Assembly: GCF_003932495.1 (NCBI RefSeq)
Contig: NZ_QZMT01000001.1
Location: 124,001 to 188,000, forward strand
Direction of reading: 5' to 3'
DNA: 64,000 bases
DNA from: Guyparkeria sp. SCN-R1
GTDB lineage: Bacteria; Pseudomonadota; Gammaproteobacteria; Halothiobacillales; Halothiobacillaceae
Of this stretch, positions 56,964 to 64,000 are shown in pieces. Made by a program: the position numbers and the translations under genes. How positions within the stretch are numbered: the first letter of the stretch is position 1; each line of letters opens with the position of its first letter. Under the pieces are notes generated by a model, which saw nothing but the letters and a program-made list of their open reading frames with translations, was not told where the DNA came from and did no database searches.

Positions 56964-57950
56964 ATGCAGCAGTTGACCGACCCGTTTGGCCGCTCCATCA
57001 ACTACCTGCGGCTGTCCGTAACGGACCGTTGCGACCTGCGCTGTTTCTATTGCATGCCCGAGGGCTTCAAGGACTTCGAGGTGCCAGAGCACTGGTTGAC
57101 GCCCGACGAGATCGAGCGCCTGCTGGGAGTGATGGCGGACATGGGTCTGTCCCACGTGCGCATTACCGGCGGCGAGCCACTGGTGCGCAAAGGCATCGAG
57201 GATATCGTCGGTCGGGTGGCGGCGTTGCCCGGCATCGAGGACGTCTCACTATCGACCAATGCCACGCGCATGAACAAGATGGCCGAGTCCCTCAAGGCCG
57301 CCGGCGCCGACCGCATCAACGTCAGTCTCGATACCCTCGACCCCGAGCGCTTCAAGTCGATCACCAAGGGGAAGGTGGACAAGGTCCTCGATGGACTGGC
57401 CGCCGCGAAGGCCGCCGGATTCTCGCCGATCAAGATCAACGCGGTCGTGATGAAGGGCATCAACGAGTACGACGTCGAGGACCTGCTCGATTACTGCATC
57501 GACAACGGCTTTACCCTGCGGATGATCGAGACCATGCCGATGGGCGAGACCGGCCGTGACGCGATTGATCACTACGTCAGCCTGCAGGACGTCAAAAAGC
57601 GTCTCAAGGCGAAGTACGACCTGATCCCGGCGGTCAACTCGGTCACCGGCGCCGGCCCGGCGCGCTACCTGCAGGTGGCCGGTACCGACACCATGGTCGG
57701 TTTCATTACCCCGATGTCCGAGCATTTCTGTGAGACATGCAACCGCGTGCGCCTGTCCTGCGACGGCACCATGTACATGTGCCTCGGCCAGGAAGAGAGC
57801 TTCTCCTTCCGCCCGCTTCTGCGAAAGGGCATTCCCGACGACGAGCTCAAGGAGGCGCTGATGCAGGCGATCGCCTTGAAGCCCGAACGTCACGAGTTCA
57901 CGGAAAAGCCGGAGAAGGTGATCCGCTTCATGTCGATGACCGGCGGCTGA
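56964..57950 (+). CDS. moaA: GTP 3',8-cyclase MoaA
   Basis: Radical-SAM enzyme for the first step of molybdenum-cofactor synthesis. Seen: SVTDRCDLRCFYCMPEG with the CxxxCxxC radical-SAM cluster, RITGGEPLVRKG, SLSTNATRM, RINVSLDTLDPERF, the C-terminal substrate-side cluster CETCNRVRLSCDGTMYMC, and the final GG. ATG 56964 gives 328 residues, matching E. coli (329); the ATG at 56937 is inside a hairpin and less likely. A weak terminator follows at 57995. Confidence 0.95.
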   Translation: MQQLTDPFGRSINYLRLSVTDRCDLRCFYCMPEGFKDFEVPEHWLTPDEIERLLGVMADMGLSHVRITGGEPLVRKGIEDIVGRVAALPGIEDVSLSTNATRMNKMAESLKAAGADRINVSLDTLDPERFKSITKGKVDKVLDGLAAAKAAGFSPIKINAVVMKGINEYDVEDLLDYCIDNGFTLRMIETMPMGETGRDAIDHYVSLQDVKKRLKAKYDLIPAVNSVTGAGPARYLQVAGTDTMVGFITPMSEHFCETCNRVRLSCDGTMYMCLGQEESFSFRPLLRKGIPDDELKEALMQAIALKPERHEFTEKPEKVIRFMSMTGG

Positions 57951-57994
57951 TCGCCGAGCCGAGCGACCGAGACCAGCCCGCCGTGACCTGCGAG

Positions 57995-58018
57995 GGCCGC
58001 CCATGGGGCGGCCTTTCT
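57995..58018 (+). terminator. Weak rho-independent terminator after moaA
   Basis: GGCCGCCC (57995-58002) pairs perfectly with GGGCGGCC (58006-58013) around ATG, followed by TTTCTC. The T-run is short, so termination may be partial. Confidence 0.55.
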
Positions 58019-58133
58019 CGTGGTGGGTGCCGACCCGGCTGCCCGGGCTGTTCGGGGCCGGCCAATGACCTATGCTGTTGGCATGCCCCGGCAGTAGACG
58101 CCGTCCATTGCCGGATGGGAAGGGGGAGTCCCC

Positions 58134-59558
58134 ATGCAGGTTGCGCTTCCAAAACGTCCATCTCGCGTTGCCTTGCGCCGGCTGGAATGGCCGCTGTTCA
58201 TCCTGGCCGGGTTGATCTGGCTGGCGGTGGCCGCGGCACAGCAAGGGGGACGCGAGGCCGTGCTACTGACGGTGCAGGACGCGATCACCCCGGCGACTGC
58301 CGACTACGTGATCCGCGGCATCGAGTCGGCCGAAGAGCGCCGTGCCGAGCTGGTCGTGCTGCAGCTCGACACCCCCGGCGGGCTCGATACCAGCATGCGT
58401 TCGATGATCCAGGCCATCCTGCAATCGGATGTGCCGGTGGTGAGCTATGTCCATCCGGCCGGCGCGCGCGCCGCCAGTGCCGGTACCTACATCCTCTACG
58501 GCTCGCATATTGCAGCGATGACCCCGTCGACTAATCTCGGTTCGGCCACACCGGTGCAGATGGGTGGTGGCGGATTGCCCGGCATGACACCGCCCGAGGA
58601 CGCGGGTGAGGGTGGCGACGAGAAGGCTGCCGAGTCGAGTGACGGTGGCGAGGATGCTGGCGATACCCCGCGTCGCGGTGGCGATGCCATGGAGCGCAAG
58701 GTGCTAGAGGATGCGGTGGCGTACATTCGCGGCTTGGCGGAACGTTTCGATCGCAATGCCGACTGGGCCGAGTCGGCAGTACGTGAAGGCTTCAACCTCG
58801 GGGCGCGCGAGGCGCTCGAGCGCAATGTCATCGACGTGGTGGCCGAGGACCTTTCCGACCTCCTGGTGCAGCTCGACGGCCGCGAGGTGATGGTCAACGG
58901 CACGAGCCGGACGCTGTCGACGCAGGACATCGAGGTGGTCCGCCAGGACCCGGACTGGCGCGCCAAGCTCCTGGCGTTGATCACCAACCCCAATATCGCC
59001 TATATCCTGCTTCTGATCGGGATCTACGGCATCATCTTCGAGCTGGCCAACCCCGGCGCGATCGTGCCGGGGACGATCGGTTCGATTGCCCTGATCTTGG
59101 CCTTCTTCGCCCTGCAGGTCATGCCGCTGAACTATGCCGGTCTGGCGCTGATCCTGCTCGGTATCATCTTCATGATCGCCGAGGCGTTCGTGCCCAGTTT
59201 CGGCGCGCTCGGCATCGGCGGTCTCGCCGCCTTCACCGCAGGATCCATCATGCTTTGGGACGACCCCAACCTGAATGTGGCATTGCCCTTGATCATCGGC
59301 GTCGCGATTGCGATCGCCGGTTTCTCGATCTGGGTGCTGGGACGTTTTCTCGACGTGCGACGCAGACGCCCGGCGACCGGTTACGAGGAGATGATCGGCA
59401 TGCAGGGGATCGCCAAGGAAGATTTCGAGAGCACGGGCCGGGTGTTCGTCCACAGCGAGTTGTGGACGGCGGACAGCCGCCGCCCGGTACGAGCCGGTCA
59501 GGCCGTGCGGGTGGTGGCGATTGACGGCCTGCGCCTGACCGTCGAACCAATCGAGTAG
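58134..59558 (+). CDS. NfeD-type membrane serine protease (ClpP class)
   Basis: Membrane-bound ClpP-class serine protease with NfeD domain, thought to cleave the C-terminus of its stomatin partner. Seen: an N-terminal anchor (residues 20-36), [36 protein letters not shown] with the probable catalytic Ser, a Gly/Asp/Glu-rich insertion (about 142-185), then four membrane helices (285-400) and a C-terminal OB-fold NfeD domain. The 474-residue length fits the long family form. The slipin gene follows after 40 bases, the classic pairing. Confidence 0.9.
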   Translation: MQVALPKRPSRVALRRLEWPLFILAGLIWLAVAAAQQGGREAVLLTVQDAITPATADYVIRGIESAEERRAELVVLQLDTPGGLDTSMRSMIQAILQSDVPVVSYVHPAGARAASAGTYILYGSHIAAMTPSTNLGSATPVQMGGGGLPGMTPPEDAGEGGDEKAAESSDGGEDAGDTPRRGGDAMERKVLEDAVAYIRGLAERFDRNADWAESAVREGFNLGAREALERNVIDVVAEDLSDLLVQLDGREVMVNGTSRTLSTQDIEVVRQDPDWRAKLLALITNPNIAYILLLIGIYGIIFELANPGAIVPGTIGSIALILAFFALQVMPLNYAGLALILLGIIFMIAEAFVPSFGALGIGGLAAFTAGSIMLWDDPNLNVALPLIIGVAIAIAGFSIWVLGRFLDVRRRRPATGYEEMIGMQGIAKEDFESTGRVFVHSELWTADSRRPVRAGQAVRVVAIDGLRLTVEPIE

Positions 59559-59598
59559 GCCATTATCACGGGCCGTCGGGCCCATGGAGGGAAGACAG

Positions 59599-60384
59599 AT
59601 GCTGGGCAATTTCGGATTTCTGATCGTACCGCTGATCGTGCTGGTCGCGCTCATCGCCATGTCGTTGCGCGTGCTGCGCGAGTACGAGCGTGGCGTGGTG
59701 TTCTTCCTGGGCCGGTTCCAGCGCGTGAAGGGGCCGGGCCTGATCATCGTCATTCCGGTGATCCAGCAGATGGTCAAGGTCGACCTGCGGATCATCACGC
59801 TGGACGTGCCGAGCCAGGACGTGATCTCGCAGGACAACGTCACCGTCCGGGTCAACGCGGTGCTCTACTTCCGCGTCGTCGACCCCGAGCGCGCCGTGAT
59901 CCAGGTGGAGAATTACAACCAGGCCACCAGCCAGCTGGCTCAGACCACGTTGCGGTCGGTGCTCGGCAAGCATGATCTCGACGAGATGCTCTCCGAGCGC
60001 GACAAGCTCAACAACGATATCCAGGGCATCCTCGATCAGCAGACCGATGCCTGGGGCATCAAGGTGGCCAACGTCGAGATCAAGCATGTCGACCTCGACG
60101 AGTCCATGATCCGCGCGATCGCCCGCCAGGCGGAGGCCGAGCGCGAGCGGCGGGCCAAGGTTATCCACGCCGAGGGCGAACTGCAGGCCGCCGAGAAGCT
60201 GGTGCAGGCCGCCGACATGATGAAGGACAGCCCGGCGGCGCTGCAGTTGCGCTACCTGCAGACCATGGCGGACATGTCCACCAACGGCAAGACCAGTTCG
60301 GTTTTCTTCCCCTTGCCGATCGAGCTGACCAACGCCTTCCAGGAGTTCACCGGCCATTTCGCGCAGAAACGACCCGAGGGCTGA
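59599..60384 (+). CDS. Slipin (SPFH/Band 7, stomatin-like)
   Basis: Membrane-scaffold protein of the SPFH family. Seen: an N-terminal membrane hairpin ([17 protein letters not shown]), [19 protein letters not shown], the SPFH core [20 protein letters not shown], and a coiled coil rich in Ala/Glu [22 protein letters not shown] 59599 is preferred over 59584 because GGAGG (59586-59590) is correctly placed for it. Length is 261. The partner is the adjacent NfeD protease; both are linked to membrane-quality and microdomain roles in the literature. Confidence 0.92.
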   Translation: MLGNFGFLIVPLIVLVALIAMSLRVLREYERGVVFFLGRFQRVKGPGLIIVIPVIQQMVKVDLRIITLDVPSQDVISQDNVTVRVNAVLYFRVVDPERAVIQVENYNQATSQLAQTTLRSVLGKHDLDEMLSERDKLNNDIQGILDQQTDAWGIKVANVEIKHVDLDESMIRAIARQAEAERERRAKVIHAEGELQAAEKLVQAADMMKDSPAALQLRYLQTMADMSTNGKTSSVFFPLPIELTNAFQEFTGHFAQKRPEG

Positions 60385-60433
60385 TCGGTAGGGACGTTGC
60401 GTCGATTCGCGGGCAATGCCGGATTCCCCACAG

Positions 60434-60464
60434 GCCCGACGACTTACCAGTCGTCGGGCTTTTT
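60434..60464 (+). terminator. Rho-independent terminator after the slipin gene
   Basis: GCCCGACGAC (60434-60443) pairs perfectly with GTCGTCGGGC (60450-60459) around TTACCA, followed by five Ts (60460-60464). It closes the nfeD-slipin unit before the convergent carrier gene. Confidence 0.9.
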
Positions 60465-60479
60465 ACTGGGGCGCCAATT

Positions 60480-61811
60480 TCAGCGGGTCTCCCCCAGTGC
60501 CTCGGCCCGGTCGAGGATGTTGCGATACCGGCTCCCCAACTGGGTGAGGGCGGCCATCCACAGCAGACAGATGGCGACGACCACCCAGGCGAGTTGCGTG
60601 GCCTCCAATGGCCATGGCAGCCACTGAGTCAGCAACAGGATCAGCAGCGAGCCGGCCACCTTGAACAGCCGGTAACCGAACATGTCGATCCAGGCCTTGG
60701 CCCGGAACATCAGCAATGGCTCGATGGGGACGTACAGGAGTTCCTTGGAGGCGCGGTTGATCGAATACGAGAGGCCGCGATCGGCGATCTTGAGAAACGC
60801 CCCGGCCTGCAGGGTGGCCTGCGACAGGTACACGAAACTGCCGACCACGACCGCGATCGGTTGGGCGAACAGGCCGCCGAGCACCCCCAGCCAGCGATGC
60901 ACCAGTGGCGTGATCAGCAGATTGATGCCGATCGCCACGGCGCTGAGTACGCCGAAGAACGCGCCCAGATATGCTGTGCGCGCGTCGCGATCGGTGACGG
61001 TCGCCTCGACCACCTTCATGAACTGGTATTCGATGATCGGCTCGGCGATCTGCGCCAGCAGCAGGATTCCCGCGATCAGCAACAGGTAGGGATGACGCAG
61101 GATCGCCCGCCAGTCGCCGGTTGTATGGGCGGCGTGATTGGTCACGCCGGGTTTCTCGCGGTAGAGGCCAGTGCGGCCCATCAGCAGGGTCAGGCCGGCG
61201 ATCAGGCCGATGATGGCCGCGGCGATCGGCAGCAGGTCCATCGTTTCCAGTCCGGCCTGGCGTATCCATGCACTGGAGGCCATGCCGCCCGCGACCCCGC
61301 CCACCAGCCCGCCGGTAGCGATGAACCCGTACCAGCGCTTGCCCTCGCGAGTGGAGAAGATCGTGTTGGTCAGGCTCCAGAACTGTTCCACCAGGATCAC
61401 GCTGACCATGTCGACGAACACGTAAAAGGCGAATGCCCCGGCGAAACCACTGCCGTTGAGAAACGGGTAGAACCCCAGCAGTATCGTGATCACCACCGCA
61501 CAGGTGCCCAGAACCACGTGGATGCGCGAATAGCGTGCGATCAGGCGGTGGTAAATGCCGATGGTCAGGGCCAGGGCCGTTGCCGTGGCAATCCAGACGT
61601 AGGGCAGGGCATCGGCACCCAGCGCGGTCAGGAACAGCGAACGGCTCGCCGGCTTGAGGTGGTAGACCGCGGCGATGATCAGGAAGAAGTTCGTGAACAG
61701 CAGAACGCGTCGCATCAGCCACGGGTGGCGTGAACCGCCACCCGTCGGCTCTGGGCTTTCGGCTCCGGGGCCACCGGGGTCAGGGTGTTTCGATCGTGTC
61801 AGCAGGTTCAC
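60480..61811 (-). CDS. ATP/ADP-translocase-like (NTT/Npt) carrier
   Basis: Twelve-helix carrier resembling the NTT nucleotide-transporter family (plastid/chlamydial type), in MFS-like form. Seen: RRVLLFTNFFLIIAAVYHLK, KPASRSLFLTALGADALPYVW, FWSLTNTIFSTREGKRWYGF and LSYSINRASKELLYVPIEP, which are family hallmarks. Length is 443. Free-living bacteria carry such homologues with unproven substrates, so energy parasitism is not implied. It ends 21 bases beyond the slipin terminator (convergent) and diverges from the serine hydrolase gene. Confidence 0.82.
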   Translation of the reverse strand: MNLLTRSKHPDPGGPGAESPEPTGGGSRHPWLMRRVLLFTNFFLIIAAVYHLKPASRSLFLTALGADALPYVWIATATALALTIGIYHRLIARYSRIHVVLGTCAVVITILLGFYPFLNGSGFAGAFAFYVFVDMVSVILVEQFWSLTNTIFSTREGKRWYGFIATGGLVGGVAGGMASSAWIRQAGLETMDLLPIAAAIIGLIAGLTLLMGRTGLYREKPGVTNHAAHTTGDWRAILRHPYLLLIAGILLLAQIAEPIIEYQFMKVVEATVTDRDARTAYLGAFFGVLSAVAIGINLLITPLVHRWLGVLGGLFAQPIAVVVGSFVYLSQATLQAGAFLKIADRGLSYSINRASKELLYVPIEPLLMFRAKAWIDMFGYRLFKVAGSLLILLLTQWLPWPLEATQLAWVVVAICLLWMAALTQLGSRYRNILDRAEALGETR

Positions 61812-61915
61812 GTGCTTCCTTTGACGGGACTATCTCCATGACTTTACGGCATTAATGCGTTATTGTTCCGAGCAATTTTGTTTTCCATCCGGATGTGCCG
61901 GATCAGGAGGTGGCC

Positions 61916-62827
61916 ATGTGGCGACAGTTGGCGTTGGTTTTTCTGTTCTGGTCGGTCGGGGCAGGCGTCGGGCAGGCCGCCCTGCCGGCGGATGCCGTCG
62001 CACTGCGTGAGGCCACCGATCCTGCCCTGCAGGCACAACTGGAAGAGCGGTTGGACGCCCTACACCTGGGCCAGTCGGTCGAGGCCGGCCAGTTGTCGGT
62101 TGCGTTGGTGGACGTCACTGACCCGGACCAGCCGCGACTGGCCGAGGTCAATGGCGATGCCATGCTCTACGCGGCGAGCCTGCCCAAGATCGCGATCCTG
62201 CTCGCCGCCTTCCAGCGGGTCGACGAGGGCGCGTTGACTCTCGATGACGAGACCCGCGACCTGATGACCCGCATGATCCGCAACTCGTCGAACACCGCAG
62301 CCACCGCCATGATCGGCAAGGTGGGTCGAGATTACATCAACGAGCTGTTGCGTTCGCCGCGCTATCGCCTCTACGACGAATCACTCAACGGCGGTCTATG
62401 GGTCGGCAAGGAATATGGTCGGGGTTCGGCCTATCAGCGCGACCCGCTGCATCATCTCTCCCACGGGGCGACGGCCTTCCAGGTCGCCCGGTTCTACTAC
62501 CTGCTCGAAAAGGGCGAGCTGGTCTCGCCGCAATCCTCCCGCGAGATGAAGCGCATCCTCGGCGAACCCGCCATCTCGCACAAGTTCGTCGGTGGCCTGC
62601 TCGCCGAGGCGCCGCAGGCGCAGATCTACCGCAAGTCTGGTTCCTGGCGCGACTGGCATGCCGACAGCGCCATCGTCGAGCACGACGGTCGCACCTACAT
62701 CGCCGTGGGCCTGGCGCAGAATCCCAGCGGTGGCGAGTGGCTCAAGCGGCTGATCGTCGAGCTTGATGGCTTGATCATGGACGCACCGCTCCGCACGGCC
62801 GGACTCGAATCGGTCTCGGCGCGCTGA
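61916..62827 (+). CDS. Serine hydrolase, class A beta-lactamase fold
   Basis: Exported serine hydrolase of the class A beta-lactamase/DD-peptidase fold. Seen: a signal peptide (residues 1-22), the nucleophile motif SLPK (Ser88-Lys91), SSN (124-126) as the SxN motif, and KSG in IYRKSGSW as the KTG box. The Glu166 of true class A enzymes could not be placed, so beta-lactamase activity is not assumed. AGGAGG (61905-61910) fixes ATG 61916 over GTG 61895. Length is 303. It is convergent with a related hydrolase 4 bases away. Confidence 0.8.
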   Translation: MWRQLALVFLFWSVGAGVGQAALPADAVALREATDPALQAQLEERLDALHLGQSVEAGQLSVALVDVTDPDQPRLAEVNGDAMLYAASLPKIAILLAAFQRVDEGALTLDDETRDLMTRMIRNSSNTAATAMIGKVGRDYINELLRSPRYRLYDESLNGGLWVGKEYGRGSAYQRDPLHHLSHGATAFQVARFYYLLEKGELVSPQSSREMKRILGEPAISHKFVGGLLAEAPQAQIYRKSGSWRDWHADSAIVEHDGRTYIAVGLAQNPSGGEWLKRLIVELDGLIMDAPLRTAGLESVSAR

Positions 62828-62831
62828 GCGA

Positions 62832-64000
62832 TCAGTCCTCCCTGGCCTCCATCACGCGATGCAGGCGGGTGGCGAAACTCTGGTGCGCCACCGCCGAGTT
62901 CTTGTTGAGCACGTTGGAGGTCATCGTCACCAGGTAGACCTGTTCCGGGTGGCCGGCCGGGTGCTCGACGATCGCGACCGAGTGCATGTAGTTGTACACA
63001 TTGCCGCGGTACTTGCCGCAGTCCGGATTCGCCTCCCGGTCACACTTGTAGAGTGATCCTGACTTGAAGAACACCGCCGCATCGCTCAGTGCCGGCGACG
63101 AGGCGTAGCGGATACGCCGCTGGGTCATGTACAGCAATCGCTTCAATTCCCGGCTCGACCATTCGTCGACCAGTTCCCCCTTCTCCATCTTGACCAGCAG
63201 ACGCATCAACTCCCGGGTGGTGCCCAGGCTGTTGGTGCCCGAGACCCGCGCCTTGCCACCGCTGGTAAAGAACGCCCCCTGGCGCAACTGCTCGGTATCC
63301 AGACCGTTGCGGGCGATGGGCTCGACCAGGGCTTCGAGCAGGATGTCGCGCCGCTCGGCGGGTGGCCGGTCGAACAGTTCGGCCTCTCGCTCCGGCGCCA
63401 CCGGATAGTCCTCGTCGAAGTGGTGCAGCAGCATCAGCTGTTTCATCACCGCGCTGGCCGCGGCGTTCGAACTGGCCGACATCGCCCAGTCGAGGTAGCT
63501 CCAGAGGTTCGCGGTGTCACCGACACGCAGCGGGCGGCGCTTGAAACGCCGATTCTCCCCATCCCAAAAGGGCACCGTGTGACTGTCCCACTGGATGAAT
63601 TCGTCCGCGGTGACCTGGGTATCACGCAGCAGTCGCTGTCGGGCCTCGATGTCGTCGGGGTAGCGGTCGGCAATCGCCTGCAGCAACGCGGTGGCCAGCA
63701 TGACCTTGCCGACGCTGCCGGGCGTGCGGCGGGTCAGGCCGTTGTGTTCGGCGTAGCGGGGACGATCCGGGTCGCTGATGTCGAGCACGCTGACGCTGTA
63801 GCGGGATGCCTCGGGGCCCAGCAGGCCAATCACGCGACGCGTCAGGGCGGCATCGGTGTCGGGCAATTCGAAGCCCGGACGGTCGGCCAGGCGCAGGCGG
63901 ATCTGCTCGCTATCAAGCAGGGCCCCCGGCGGCACCCGGTTGCCGGCGATCTCCCCCTGGTTGGCCAGGCGGTAGCCCTCCAGGCGTTCGATGCCGGTCT
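62832..64000 (-). CDS. Serine hydrolase, beta-lactamase fold (partial, N-terminus outside window)
   Basis: Second exported-type serine hydrolase, paralogous to its convergent neighbour but longer. Seen: SVGK as the SxxK nucleophile motif, SASSNAAAS containing SSN, and FFKSGSLYKC as the KTG box, in the same order and with similar flanks (YSVSVLDISDPDRPRYAEHN compares with VALVDVTDPDQPRLAEVNG). The frame runs open to the edge (64000), so the start lies outside; GTG 63935 is internal. Two Cys pairs near the KSG box could form a disulfide. Substrate unknown. Confidence 0.8.
   Translation of the reverse strand, partial: TGIERLEGYRLANQGEIAGNRVPPGALLDSEQIRLRLADRPGFELPDTDAALTRRVIGLLGPEASRYSVSVLDISDPDRPRYAEHNGLTRRTPGSVGKVMLATALLQAIADRYPDDIEARQRLLRDTQVTADEFIQWDSHTVPFWDGENRRFKRRPLRVGDTANLWSYLDWAMSASSNAAASAVMKQLMLLHHFDEDYPVAPEREAELFDRPPAERRDILLEALVEPIARNGLDTEQLRQGAFFTSGGKARVSGTNSLGTTRELMRLLVKMEKGELVDEWSSRELKRLLYMTQRRIRYASSPALSDAAVFFKSGSLYKCDREANPDCGKYRGNVYNYMHSVAIVEHPAGHPEQVYLVTMTSNVLNKNSAVAHQSFATRLHRVMEARED

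Overview
The window looks like a chromosomal segment of a G+C-rich, free-living, sulfur-oxidising gammaproteobacterium. Three things point there: conserved gammaproteobacterial gene orders (rpsB-tsf-pyrH-frr-uppS-cdsA-dxr-rseP-bamA-skp-lpxD-fabZ-lpxA; rsxABCDGE; nagZ-hpt-mtiP), a SoxCD sulfane dehydrogenase pair, and copper-chaperone and cytochrome c genes for aerobic respiration. Acidic linkers and tails (diheme cytochrome, FtsH) would fit mild salt adaptation. A Halothiobacillaceae/Guyparkeria-like or Ectothiorhodospiraceae-like host is my best guess, by inference only. Almost all of the sequence is coding. GTG and TTG starts are common, and many genes overlap by 4-8 bases. No rRNA, tRNA, CRISPR array, transposase or phage gene was seen.

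Region by region. 1-9.7 kb: yhbY, divergent from a SCO/PCu(A)C copper-delivery pair, then rlmE-ftsH-folP, a diheme cytochrome c with its own promoter and terminator, glmM, and rpsB-tsf separated by an intergenic terminator. 9.8-21 kb: the translation, isoprenoid and envelope block pyrH to lpxA, interrupted between rseP and bamA by a 197-bp nested inverted repeat with TA-flanked ends. 21-24.3 kb: fumC, then lpxB on the opposite strand, then rnhB. 24.3-28.4 kb (minus strand): an HD-GYP membrane protein behind a decarboxylase/acyl-CoA-ligase pair of the exosortase A-associated type, with no exosortase nearby. 28.6-38.3 kb: aroC, an MFS carrier, a methyltransferase with rnhA, a P-type ATPase lacking one SERCA-type ion ligand, and membrane and flavoprotein genes. 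38.3-38.9 kb: a non-coding block made of two inverted copies of a structured repeat plus further perfect hairpins. 39-45.7 kb: yaiI-dnaQ and the complete RsxABCDGE electron-transport complex. 45.8-51.9 kb: dienelactone hydrolase, a gap ending in an isolated terminator (possible small RNA), a PDC-sensor membrane protein, nagZ-hpt-mtiP, and thrC with an unusual Cys-rich insertion. 52-58 kb: soxD-soxC (minus strand), divergent from moaE-moeA-moaC and moaA. 58-64 kb: NfeD protease plus slipin, an ATP/ADP-translocase-like carrier, and two convergent class A beta-lactamase-fold serine hydrolases, the last running off the window.

Functional links. moaA/moaC/moaE/moeA supply most of the molybdenum cofactor that SoxC needs; moaD is missing here. 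SoxCD electrons would pass to periplasmic c-type cytochromes such as the diheme protein. SCO and PCu(A)C would metallate the CuA oxidase. The lpx/bam/skp/rseP block builds and monitors the outer membrane. The strongest unexplained signals are the hairpin-array repeat block (38.3-38.9 kb), the MITE-like element (15.4 kb), the orphan ligase/decarboxylase pair, and the cysteine insertion in ThrC.
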